A DNA stretch of 64,000 nucleotides, from the NCBI GenBank assembly GCA_948099385.1, contig CANUEZ040000024.1:25269001-25333000 (forward strand), in the 5' to 3' direction. The position numbers and the translations under genes are program-made. A model generated the notes under the pieces. That model was not told the DNA's origin and made no database searches. It saw nothing but the letters and a program-made list of their open reading frames with translations. This document shows positions 35,444-45,757 of the stretch, piece by piece (the first letter of the stretch is position 1; each line of letters starts with the position of its first letter). The DNA comes from Fasciola hepatica (lineage: Eukaryota > Platyhelminthes > Trematoda > Plagiorchiida > Fasciolidae).

Positions 35444-35596
35444 CTTTAGGCAGCAGTCCATTAACAGCCTCACTGGCGTTTGATTATTGTCAATGCTGCA
35501 AACGCATTTAACGAGCCTTGGGCACACGGAGTTTTACATTCTTTGATTTACCGACCGAGCACTAATAACTCCCGCGGAAAAACGCTGCTACTTGTA

Positions 35597-35597
<1 letters not shown>

Positions 35598-35650
<53 letters not shown>
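35598..35650. repeat. (AT)n microsatellite at outer edge of left palindrome arm
   Basis: Uninterrupted AT repeat directly abutting the inverted duplication arm that begins GCATGTATATTACC at 35651. The right arm also ends in AT repeat (38158-38197). Confidence 0.95.
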
Positions 35651-35653
<3 letters not shown>

Positions 35654-36511
35654 TGTATATTACCTTTGTTTTGCCATAATAAAACGAGATTGCTGGAGAG
35701 TCCTTTTCTTAGTGGGACAGTTCTGAACAGGGACATTTCATCAATGAGAACACAGCTCATCAACTAAAGCCAAAGGGGATTCAAACTCCACAAACGTATG
35801 GTTTGCCGAAAACGCATAAACTGGGAGTGCCACTTCCACCAATATTATCTATGAAAAATTTACCACAACACAAACTGGTGAACTGGGTCGTGAAACGGCT
35901 TGAACCAGTTCACACATCATACATCCTTGGTCAGGCATCCTAGCAAGGAATTTTGAAGATAATTAATATGATAGGTTAACACTCTGCCTCGTCCCATGTT
36001 TACCCACTGTCCACGACCTTTCCTGTTACATGCATCATCTGGGACCATGGTGAACGACAGAAAATCCAAACTGACATAAAAATATCAGTTCTCAAGCGAC
36101 AGCTACTACTATACACACGAAATGCATCGTCTTCCTTCCTAGTTTGGGTTTACTGACAGATCGACGGGTCTTGTCATAGGGGGCCCGTTGGGTTCCGTTC
36201 TGGGAGATTTATTTATGGTTAGCCTTCTGGAAAAAGTAAACAAAATCCTAGGACGCTCAGAACACTACAAATGATACTTGGACAAGACTCTTGTTATGTA
36301 TATCAATCCCTCAATTATTTGCAAATATCGTGTGTAGTTGATGCTATTTTTGACTCCACCTTTCACGCAAAAACATCAGATCATCCAATCAACCCTGCAT
36401 TTAAAAACACCAGAAGCTAATTTCGCTCTTGTGAGAGCTCACCAGAGTTCTGTATCCTCAATTGCACCCAGGGTTTGATCCCGGGCCTTTTCACCTCGAA
36501 AGTGTATGGTG
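35651..36511 (+). repeat. Left arm of 861-bp inverted duplication (PLE RT plus SINE)
   Basis: Every base x here pairs with base 73808-x in 37297-38157, so the arms have no net insertion or deletion over 861 bp. All segments compared by eye matched apart from a position near 36500. On the plus strand the arm holds a PLE reverse transcriptase: YGLPKTHKLGVPLPPILSM from 35797, GGPLGSVLGDLFMVSLLE near 36180-36235, YLDKTL near 36270 (usual YVDD changed to YLDK). A minus-strand hammerhead SINE fragment follows from about 36340 to the inner end. Confidence 0.9.
36340..36511 (-). mobile_element. Hammerhead SINE fragment in left palindrome arm
   Basis: Mirror image of the SINE in the right arm (37297-37470): B-box region GGGATCAAACCCTGGGTGC and ribozyme-like segment on the minus strand. 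The 5' part of the SINE head is cut off at 36511 where the palindrome arm ends. Confidence 0.75.
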
Positions 36512-37010
36512 GAGCAGAACAACACATATGTAACCAATGCAGGCCTCTCCGCAGCCCCATCGAAATTCATAAATCAAATTAGACTTGATGTGCAGAGTTA
36601 GACGTGGTTTCCACGAGGGTTTTCATATTCTGATCGTTCGATGCAAAGTGCTGACGTTAGCCAGAACCACTGGTACAAATCGTCGTGTGAGGAAGCGATT
36701 TACAGCATCAACTTTGAACGGAAGACGGAGTTTGTCTAGGAATTTCGCTGCCCACGCAGTAGTTTGTCTGATGACTTCAGGTTTGCTGTGCTCTTCGGTA
36801 GATTCAGTGGGATAAGCGTTTTCTACCAAAGCTTCTCCCAGCTCTTGTATTATGTTAAAAATTCTTTTTCCTGCAAATCTGTCATGCTCGATGAAAGGGT
36901 GTTCGGACCAGGCCACTTTTATGTTCCAGAAGCACAAAGCCTTCGGAGGGCAAGCACTGGCCTATCCAAGGGTCTGTTCGGTAAGCAGATCTGGTGTCAT
37001 CCATCCTAGT
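36480..37010 (-). mobile_element. PLE linker and GIY-YIG endonuclease fragment
   Basis: The minus strand in the spacer of the palindrome. A 104-codon frame (36623-36937) contains FNIIQELGEALVENAYP and KFLDKLRLPFKVDAVNRFL, resembling the PLE linker (L-x-x-N-G-Y-P, then L-P-F/Y). Immediately downstream, after a stop, comes KSNLIYEFRWGCGEACIGYI then LLHHTLSR, matching the endonuclease start (N-x-I-Y-x-x-x-C-x-C-G-x-x-Y-I-G, then L-x-x-R-x-S). It lies on the same strand as the RT in the right arm (38157 to about 37470), so together they make a minus-strand PLE with a SINE inserted between RT and linker. The Tyr of YIG is Cys here and several stops are present. Confidence 0.7.
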
Positions 37011-37141
37011 CAAAATAATGTAGAGGAAGTGCAGTGTATTCTTCGGTTCTGCATCCATTTTAAATCATATATTCCGATGTAGACAGCTGAGTTCATCCAT
37101 ATTCCATTTAACTTCTTCTAGGTTTTCGTGGTAACTGGAGT

Positions 37142-37218
37142 ATCTTTTAGGCTGGTTGTCCTTTGGACTCCTCCTTTCACACACTAACATCAGGTCATCC
37201 GACCGACACTGAACTCGG
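37142..37218 (-). mobile_element. SINE 3' fragment starting at the hammerhead cleavage position
   Basis: The minus strand reads TTCTAGTGTTCCCGAGTTCA and continues through the SINE tail (GGTCGGATGACCTGATGTTA, then GGAGTCCAAAGGACAACC). Alignment to the complete SINE at 49141-49575 begins within a base or two of its predicted self-cleavage site (after 49499). Upstream homology is absent. Confidence 0.6.
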
Positions 37219-37239
37219 GAACACTAGAAAAAACACCTG

Positions 37240-37470
37240 AACTAACTTAGTTCGGTGATTCGGATCAGCCAGAGCGGGAGTGGGGTAGCGCATTAGCACC
37301 ATACACATTCGAGGTGAAAAGGCCCGGGATCAAACCCTGGGTGCAATTGAGGATACAGAACTCTGGTGAGCTCTCACAAGAGCGAAATTAGCTTCTGGTG
37401 TTTTTAAATGCAGGGTTGATTGGATGATCTGATGTTTTTGCGTGAAAGGTGGAGTCAAAAATAGCATCAA
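37240..37470 (+). mobile_element. Hammerhead SINE, copy in right palindrome arm
   Basis: Starts TTCGGTGATTCGGATCAGCC, followed by a tRNA-like head with GGGTAGCGCATTAGCA (A box), B-box region GGGATCAAACCCTGGGTGC, a hammerhead-like segment and the family tail up to about GGTGGAGTCAAAAATAGC. It shares this order with the copies at 49.4 and 51.3 kb. From 37297 onward it is mirrored in the left arm. Confidence 0.8.
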
Positions 37471-38154
37471 CTACACACGATATTTGCAAATAATTGAGGG
37501 ATTGATATACATAACAAGAGTCTTGTCCAAGTATCATTTGTAGTGTTCTGAGCGTCCTAGGATTTTGTTTACTTTTTCCAGAAGGCTAACCATAAATAAA
37601 TCTCCCAGAACGGAACCCAACGGGCCCCCTATGACAAGACCCGTCGATCTGTCAGTAAACCCAAACTAGGAAGGAAGACGATGCATTTCGTGTGTATAGT
37701 AGTAGCTGTCGCTTGAGAACTGATATTTTTATGTCAGTTTGGATTTTCTGTCGTTCACCATGGTCCCAGATGATGCATGTAACAGGAAAGGTCGTGGACA
37801 GTGGGTAAACATGGGACGAGGCAGAGTGTTAACCTATCATATTAATTATCTTCAAAATTCCTTGCTAGGATGCCTGACCAAGGATGTATGATGTGTGAAC
37901 TGGTTCAAGCCGTTTCACGACCCAGTTCACCAGTTTGTGTTGTGGTAAATTTTTCATAGATAATATTGGTGGAAGTGGCACTCCCAGTTTATGCGTTTTC
38001 GGCAAACCATACGTTTGTGGAGTTTGAATCCCCTTTGGCTTTAGTTGATGAGCTGTGTTCTCATTGATGAAATGTCCCTGTTCAGAACTGTCCCACTAAG
38101 AAAAGGACTCTCCAGCAATCTCGTTTTATTATGGCAAAACAAAGGTAATATACA

Positions 38155-38157
<3 letters not shown>
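37297..38157 (-). repeat. Right arm of 861-bp inverted duplication
   Basis: Inverted partner of 35651-36511. On the minus strand it carries the same PLE reverse transcriptase segment (from 38011 down to about 37515) and then, on the plus strand, the SINE. The reverse transcriptase lacks the YVDD signature in both arms in the same way, so the duplication happened after the element was already damaged. Confidence 0.9.
37350..37405 (+). ncRNA. Hammerhead-like motif in SINE (decayed)
   Basis: CTGGTGA (37363-37369) in place of CTGATGA, stem II GCTC/GAGC with loop TCACAA, GAAA (37384-37387), then TTAGCT, TC and TGGTG. The A6-to-G core change and a poor 5' side of stem I (CAGAAC) argue for loss of activity. 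A mirrored copy lies at about 36403-36458. Confidence 0.6.

Positions 38158-38197
<40 letters not shown>
38158..38197. repeat. (AT)n microsatellite at outer edge of right palindrome arm
   Basis: AT repeat adjoining the arm end, the mirror of the one at 35598-35650. Confidence 0.95.
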
Positions 38198-38200
<3 letters not shown>

Positions 38201-38247
38201 GATCTATATCTGGCCTAAGTATTGTCAGCTTGTGGACAGATATCGAT

Positions 38248-38307
38248 TCCCGGAAGCACTTGACCTGTTTTGCTGTTATTGCCGCTAATCAGATATGGGT
38301 ATCCGAT
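38248..38307 (-). ncRNA. Hammerhead-like motif D (PLE type, decayed)
   Basis: On the minus strand: CGGATACCCATAT, CTGATTA, GCGG, loop CAATAA, CAGC, AAAA, CAGG, TC, AAGTGC, TTCCGGG. Two core changes (CTGATTA, AAAA) mean it is dead, but it preserves the GCGG-CAATAA stem II of the family. Confidence 0.6.
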
Positions 38308-38387
38308 ATTCCTCTGTCCGTCCGCTAGTTTTGGTACACTCCCTAGGTGCTTCTTCACAACAAATCCATTTGTGGATGAACGGAGAA

Positions 38388-38446
38388 ATACGGGATACGC
38401 TCACCTGATGATCAGTTATAACCGCGAAACCGGTCGTGTGCCTACG
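38388..38446 (+). ncRNA. Hammerhead-like motif E (PLE type)
   Basis: Stem I GCTCAC (38399-38404), CTGATGA (38405-38411), stem II region ending CCGC, GAAA (38426-38429), CCGG, TC (38434-38435), GTGTGC (38436-38441). The core is complete and stem I has one mismatch, but the 5' side of stem II (TCAG) no longer pairs well with CCGC. Confidence 0.65.
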
Positions 38447-38941
38447 AGAACTTTTGCCCCTCTTCTGCAGTTACTACTTTAATCAGAAAAGCCAACTCGC
38501 GACCGTAATTTCGTCTTTCTTGAGTTTCGCGGCGTACTATCAGCCAACCACATTTGTAGTTTCTCAGTGGAAGGTCCAAGTTGGAGCCTCCAGTCACACT
38601 CCTGATACACAAATTAGAATGTTGTGAACAGACAGGGCTATTTTTTAACGTGTTAGTACTGCAATGCTTTCTGCTAACCCTTGTACTTTCGGCTATATTA
38701 GTCGAAATTGTTGTTTTACTTGAACCTATATAAACATTATTGTTTTGCAATATGCATCTCACTGAGATTCAGTGAATTAATCCCGAAAGAAAATCGTGCT
38801 ACGCTGGAACTCGGGTTTTTCTTTCCATGACTATTTTGTGAGAAGCTTGTTTCAATTTACTCCTAATGTCGAAGGTGTGAGACTGTCCTTTGCATGTTTG
38901 ACAAATTGCAACAAACATTACGGCGACAGTAGTAGAGTAAG

Positions 38942-38943
<2 letters not shown>

Positions 38944-38994
<51 letters not shown>
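38944..38994. repeat. (AT)n microsatellite
   Basis: About 50 bases of uninterrupted AT repeat. The Tyr-Ile repeat frame on the minus strand comes from it. Confidence 0.97.
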
Positions 38995-38996
<2 letters not shown>

Positions 38997-41600
38997 CCAT
39001 GGAGTTAAAAATCCAATGAGTTCAGCAATACACACCTGTTGTTGAGCGGTTCAGTCAGTGAGACTGTAAGACTACTCTAACCCCTAACCATGTACACACT
39101 TCTCAGTCATATTTGTTTCCAGTAAGAGGTTACGGGAAAGTCACACGTTTTTAGTGGTCTATCTGTATAATAACAGGATTGTGCCAGACGGTTCCATCTA
39201 CATTTTGCAGTCCTCAACTTCATTCAAGTGGGTTAGCCATCGTGGTTTTTTGACGTTTTGTGTGAGGGGCCCAGTGCACTACAGCATCTTGTTCATTAAA
39301 AAGAATTGAACTTTCGACGCAGTTGCGACCAGGTGACCGGACGATCCTGGTGCACGTAGACCGCACTTCGATTGATCAGTGTATAATCGAACAATGTTGG
39401 GAAATATTGCAGCAATTATCCACGTATATACCAAGGTATTGTCAGTAGACCTAATACTACCATATAGCTGAGCAAACAGTACAATGATCAGTCTCCTGAA
39501 AGAAAAAGATCACATGAGGCCTTTTAAATAAACTACTTTTCGTGTTTTGCCCGCGCTTTTAGCGAGCAAGCACTGTGGGGTGTTTCAAACGAGCTTGACT
39601 CATCTGGATACCCCAGCTGACCTAGAACCGTATGTTAGGACAGTAAATTTTTTGGTTAGTCAGTCTTCACTTGCACTAATTTGGGTGCGGCAAACTTGAG
39701 GTGTGCACAGTGACTCACATCATCGAGTACCACCAACTATACGTTAACTGACTAAGTCGTATTTAATTTGGGCTAGATTTTGGTCAGATAATGACCAGGC
39801 AAAGTTCGTGTTAGGCAGTTCGGGGACGCATACTTGCAATTCAGACTTAGTTAGTTCGAGTGTATATAGTTCCGCCCACTAGTTATATCAGAACATTTAG
39901 GTTTCTGCGCTGACTTACAGCTTCGGCCACTCAACTTCTCACAATCGATAACTCTACATGAATAATCATGCTGAATTCCTTGGTTTTATTCAACTGAAAA
40001 ACCAATGACCTTCATGTCAGTTGATAAAATGTGTTTTTGATTAAGACTAAGAGGTGTTAGTTGGTGTTCGTTCCGAGAACACGACGAAGATATTTTGGTA
40101 GGCTGATGAGCGATCGTGTTCTAAGCTACAGCTGCACAGTTCTTTGAACTTGAAATTTATGACACTCATAGTAAAGCAGATTGTTGGCAGTTGCGAAGTT
40201 TTTCGGGATGACCACAACTTTTGCGTAATTTGAAATCAACTCACTCCGACTAATCAGACAATCCCCAGTAACAGGTCGTTCACACCTTGTGGAGCCTAAA
40301 GGAGGAGGTGATGTCTGTAACAGGCTACGTGGAGTTAATGAATGAAGGAAGCTGTCAGATACTGAGGTATGACACAGCGACCATTATGAAGTCAACCATG
40401 TCTTCTTGGACTGTGCCGATAACCAGTGAAGTGAAAATTTAACCCCTAATGCTGGGGACCAGAACTGAGGTAAACAAAAATATTCTCTACCGAATCGAAC
40501 GGATGAATGAACTAATGCTCGTCAAAAGTGTTTTATCTAGAATTTATTTGACACTGATCGGCATCATAATGAACTAATAGTCCCTTCATTTGATCAGCGC
40601 TGATCAGGCTGTCATCTTCGTTCAATTTGATCTTGATGTCCTGGAATAGATTCTAGCCATCCCTGGTCACCTTCTCTTTCAGCAGATATTGATTAACCCT
40701 TTCTCCCTTCCAAAAATATTGTACATTTTTGTAAAACATAAAAAGGAATAAAGTATTCCGTTTTTCTAAGAAAAAAAGGAAATCCGAATTAGTAACGCCG
40801 GTTTTATCTGACACACCACGTCATCCTGTTTGGAGCCTCTTCCTCGGCACACTGTCAACGATCGTCGAATAATTCACTAAGAGAAGGAGGTGCAAACCAC
40901 AACCGCCGCCTTTTGGGCAGAGTCTGCGCACATAGGCCCAAATTTGATAGTCTCAAATGAAAATTGATGGTACTAGTGTGCGCGTTTAAAGCTTGCACAG
41001 GTATCTATAAAATACGACGGATGGGGAGTGGTCAGGCGATCAATACAACAAAGAAATACGACAGAAAAATTGAGAACCAAGTGTAATTGCTACTTTCCAC
41101 GAATAGTAGTTACTGGAATACAGGAACATTCTTCACCGTGCTGCATAAGAACTGTGATTTATTGAGAAAATATGCAATTTTCCTTTTCATTGAATTTCTT
41201 TCCACTCTTACGCTGTGTTCTATTCCGGCCTCACCCCGAGAGTTTCGAAGTTCTACTTTGGCTAGTGGAACCATTGACAGTAGCCAGTTTTTCTTCTTTC
41301 ACCGAAGTTGAAATAACCCATGAGGTGGTCTCCGTGTATTGAATATCTGCGACGTCGGTATTCACGAACTATGATTTATTAGGTGCATTTTTGCTTCTGA
41401 ATTGATTGCACTAAGTGCAGACGCAATGCTACAGCACTGATATTGGCATTTTGAGGAATATGTGCTCGCCTACTGTGGATGAACTACTCATGTCGATCGA
41501 ATTATCGTTGATCCAGAAATCTAGAGGCTAGTCGAGACTTGCCTTCATAAAATACTCACAAAAAATGCCCACTTAATCAGCCACTGTCCTTGGGCTCAGA
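38995..41600. other. No recognisable gene
   Basis: No frame above 74 codons. The segment 41229-41300 (GAGAGTTTCGAAGTTCTACT...) is repeated in inverse orientation at 45166-45235, so a dispersed repeat is present, but I cannot classify it. Confidence 0.4.
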
Positions 41601-42620
41601 GCCGACAGTTCGGAATATTTCAAACATGCTCACCGGAGTTGTACCTTCACGCCATACAGTCTACGGTTGCATACTATTGGTTATGAAAGTCAGAAAAAAA
41701 ATTACGGGTACCTCGCTGTCTGACAGACCATATCTCGATGTCTTTTTTTATTTGAAATGACCTTCAAATAAGTGAAAGTCTTCTGTAGTGCCGTCGGAAG
41801 GTGGGAATCAGGGGAGACAGGATCGGATATTACCAGGTCTTTTAGTCCTTTGACTAGACGGTCAGCAGATCAATCGGTCGGTTCACAAAGAAAGGTGGTT
41901 ATCAACGAAGTCCAGGGTGGCCAGAGACCAAGCAAAGATGAGGACGGCGCTCTCACATGCTTATTCTGAGGTGTCAAGTCCATTCGGGCCTGTTCAACAG
42001 CTGTGTTGGGCAACCTATCAAACTATCCAGCCTCCATCCGTACTTTGTATCGTCGAGAAAACAAACACGGATTTCGATCAAGGACGCGTATTCCCGTCCC
42101 ACTATTGATTGAACGTCACCGAATTTTGTGTTTGGAGTGAGCGATGAATAGATATGTTTGAAGAGATGAACAATGGAAACCGATCATTTGGGCTGATGTA
42201 TCAGTATTCTCGTTATTCAAACATGACCGTGGAAAGTGTGTTTGTAAACGTATTTCTGAAGCTACTGAAGGTGGTATGATTACAACAGCAATGCAGTGCA
42301 ATGGGGATTTAGTGAATAATTGAGGAACCTTCTGGTAGGAAGGTCGGGATGAGGTGGTATTTCAAGCCAGTATCACTAATGATCACGTTTACTTAGAAGT
42401 CCTGATCGGACACATCTTGTTACTGTTGAGCACAACTGCTAAAGCAATTTTCCAGGACGACAATGCGCCTTTGCATTGTTCCCTTTTCGCACTCCAATTT
42501 CAGAGGCATCTTGATAGAAACATGCGACCTTGGTTTCCAAACCTCAGTCCAATCGAGTATTTGTGTGATCGTCCTGAGAGGAAAGTACATCAGATGAACC
42601 ACTGAAAAGCTCTAACGAAG
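41601..42620 (+). mobile_element. Tc1-type transposase relic, copy B
   Basis: Second Tc1-type relic. Upstream it shares CGGAATATTTCAAACA with copy A (41612 and 26930) and a diverged helix-turn-helix region. 41994-42493 is the block identical to copy A, with the first catalytic Asp codon at 42195-42197 and FQDDNAPLH with the second at 42459-42461. Beyond 42493 it diverges from A but is better kept: PWFPNLSPIEYLCDRPERK, where the third acidic residue of the DDE triad (Glu of PIE) survives. Stops and frame changes upstream make it inactive. Confidence 0.88.
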
Positions 42621-44350
42621 TTAAAGAATACGCTGACTGAGGAATGAGACCGCATGCCGAAAAAGATTATCAGGTGATTGATAGACAGCATAAGTTTATG
42701 AGTAAATGCTGTTATATTATTATCCGAAGGTGACTGAATGATGTAATAACGTAACCTTTTCAGAAAGATCGTCCTATTCTGTTTCTAGCAAAATATTTCG
42801 ATTTCAGTCAAGGATTTCCATGATGTTTCTCATCATTTCACCTACTCTTTCAAAATAGGTGTAGTATTTTCTCTGGCGAACATCAGCGACCTGACTGCGG
42901 ATTAAACCTGCGTATTTCATTGTAAAGGCACGTTTATGGATTCAGCAGAAGGCAACCTAAACTTTGCATGATTTCAAACAGTTCCGACGAGGTTGTATTA
43001 TTGAAAACCGAAAGATTACATATACTTTCTGATTTTCGGATTTGTTCAGCGTATATTCACATACGCTTATCAGTTTTTTCAAGTGAAACCGGAAAGCTGA
43101 AACTTGGTTCCTTTGTACTAGGCCGTGAATGTGATCACCATTTTCGTTGTTGCTAACCTGCTCATGCAATCCTGTATTGTAAAACTTTCGATACACCTAG
43201 GCTCCTGGTTTAAAGTAAAGAATATATAAATGCATTGAAGAAGCTTTCTAATCATGTCACAAATCGTAATTCGAACACATAGTCGAATAAATTCGTTTTA
43301 TACCATGCTACGTAACTAGTTATATCAATGGAAAATTCAGTCCACAAAGAAGGTGAAAAAACTGTAATACAGATTGTTATTCGTGATAATCACCGACTGT
43401 ATAAGAATTCAAATTGGAAAGTGTGAAACACATGATCAGGTTGATTTTTCTTCTGAAGGAGACCGACTAATCAATCTCAGACCATCACCACCCCAAAGCA
43501 AGCTTGAGCAAAGCGAGGATAACTCAATAGCACACGAAGCAAATACAACAGCCTTATGGTTACACGGCGAACAATTTTTCCCGTTGCATTTTATCTCTAT
43601 CGATGCTACTGTGCAATACCGTTTTAGGGTCTGGTTAACAAACTGTCACACTGATTGGAGAAATTATCACAGGTTAAGTGAAATAGCACATCCCATGCAT
43701 AGGGGCTCAACCGGACAACGAGAACGAAAATCGGGACAAATAGGCGATCACGTGCTTATAAGGAATGGACTAAAATCACTCCCGATGCGTCATCCACTGG
43801 TAGAAAGCCAAACACGCAACTCCTTGAACCTGGTTATTGATCTTCACTGTCCAGTTGATTGCAATCATTTCTGACTAACTGACAAATCATCCTACCGGGT
43901 CGCCGATTGTCACTCCTTTGTTGCTCGCAGCTACAGGAAGCACGATTCGGAGCATTCTGTTGATCCGCCTCTTCACCGAAAACAAAAAGAAATGGGGCGA
44001 ACCTCTGAGAAACGACTCTCGCAGGAACAACAAACCGGACTAATCCTTCGGTACTTAGAAGTTGAACGAAATTTGCCGCAAGTTTGTAGTCGCTCTAAAC
44101 AAGGGTTCTTAGTTGTACTGATTTTTTCAGGAAAGTTGTCAAACCCTATGCGCTGCTTTATAACAGTTTTCGACTTTCGTACTTATCAGGAGCTTTGAAA
44201 TGAGCGTAATCCTAGATATACGCCTACCAAATGAACTCTTCAAAACGAATTCAAAACGACGTTTTTTTTACTTCCTTTCTAACTTATTCCTCCGCAAAGT
44301 ACAGTAATTCAGGGAGAAGGCCACGGAAAGCGAAAGAATAATAAATGGGG
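42621..44350. other. No gene confirmed; longest open frame of the window
   Basis: 43374-43874 on the plus strand is open for 166 codons. It contains RGSTGQRERKSGQIGDHVLI followed by RNG, faintly like the end of a retrotransposon integrase (G-D-x-V-L-x-R-N), but the rest matches nothing I know. It is kept as an unassigned frame. Confidence 0.3.
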
Positions 44351-44351
44351 G

Positions 44352-44432
44352 ACTGACCGGCGTGAATCGAAACTGGGTCGGTAATGTCCAAAGTCCAAGA
44401 CGATGTCCGTTTAACCACCGCACTTGTGGAGC
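44352..44432 (-). mobile_element. tRNA-derived SINE head
   Basis: The minus strand carries TGCGGTGGTTAAACGG (A-box region), CTTGGACTTTGGAC, and GTTTCGATTCAC (B box) at tRNA spacing. It does not close as a tRNA, so it is taken as SINE-derived. Confidence 0.5.
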
Positions 44433-45757
44433 ACAATGCAAGAGGTATTCCCTTACATCGTTGAACCGAAATATTTGGGAGGCTTTCATCCGTTCTTCAT
44501 AGCCTCAAAATGTTATTTGTGTTTTTCCGTGTTACTTGCTGGCTGGTGGGACTCTGCTACAGCTTTCTCAATGCCATGAAATACATTTTTCTGAATGGGT
44601 GCAGTGCAAGCGCCAAAAATGTTTAATGTTTAATTTGGTATTATGCTTTTCACGTAGTGTTACGTCAAACAGTCTGCTCCTTCCTCCAAAACCAAATGTC
44701 TATTTTGCTCACTTCTAGAATTGCCCTGATGAGACAGAATCTTTGAGCGTAACTTAGAGAATCCAGTAGTGGCATCACTTTTTCTTGTAAAAGTTGTTTG
44801 TATGATTGACCTGTAAAGGTTCGTGGAAAGTGCAGAACATCACCCACATGTTACTGAATGAAAGGTTTCCCAGTAGTAAAACTCACACCGAGGAGATAGT
44901 ACCTTCATTTTCCAACAGTGGGCTTATGTAATTGCGTGTCACCTAGCGTAGTCCATACCAATTTGACCAACAAGAGCAGTTTATACAAAGTAAGCGAGTA
45001 CGTATTCGTCTAAATAACACTGTCAGTATTGTCACATTGCTTCAGCATCTTTGTGTTATCCCTTAACGGAAAAATAATTCACCTATTAGGTCATGATTCA
45101 TAATTACGGATGTCGTAGATATTTAATAAACGGAGACAATCTCATAGGTTCTTTCATCTTTCATGGAGAAATTGAAAAAACTGACTATTGTCGATGATAC
45201 TAGTAGAAAAAGTAGAACTTCGAAACTCTCCGAATGAAGACCAAATTGTACAGAAAACTTCAGAATTGGCCATCAGGTTATGGTGGCGGTTACCCAGGTT
45301 TCTCATAAACTGTGGTTGAGGAAACCAAAACGCATTCTCCTCGAAACCGCTCAGTGCACCAGCTTCGATTGATCTGAAGGAGCGATCTTGTCTCTGTAGT
45401 CGCACTTGCAGTGGAACGGATTTTCATAAACAAATCCCATTAACCGAACGGGATGAGTAGCACACGAATGTACACTAGATGCGCTTGCTTTTTGATGCTT
45501 ACTTGTACATCGGCTAGAAAACTGCCCTATTCGGTGAGCATCGAGCTGCTGTCATTTTGCTAAGACAGCTATCCAGCAGCACCAAGAGCTGGGAGATATT
45601 CGGCACTTCAAAAGGCATCGCCAAGGAAGGTTCTATCACACCGGGTTCGATTTTCTCGACCAGAAATTATGAGAAATCTGGGTACCCGCCACCATAACCT
45701 GATAGCCACTTCTGGGCATACATGAGAAAGCACGGTACCGTGTTTTCTTTGTTTCGT
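44433..45757. other. Intergenic, with short inverted repeat
   Basis: 45267-45307 and 45667-45707 are an inverted pair of about 41 bases (TATGGTGGCGG and its complement at the centre) with a few mismatches. 45166-45235 repeats 41229-41300 in inverse. No coding sequence recognised. Confidence 0.5.

Larger units (their letters stand above)
38245..38470. mobile_element. PLE-type hammerhead repeat, locus 3 (inverted pair)
   Basis: Same arrangement as at 22.9-23.2 kb: a minus-strand copy (38245-38310) and a plus-strand copy (38360-38470) of the hammerhead-bearing repeat, 50 bases apart. It lies 50 bases beyond the outer end of the PLE palindrome, in keeping with hammerheads at PLE termini. Confidence 0.75.

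Noticed and set aside
36764..37082. Plus-strand frames of 76-81 codons
   Set aside because: They are the opposite strand of the PLE linker and endonuclease fragment.
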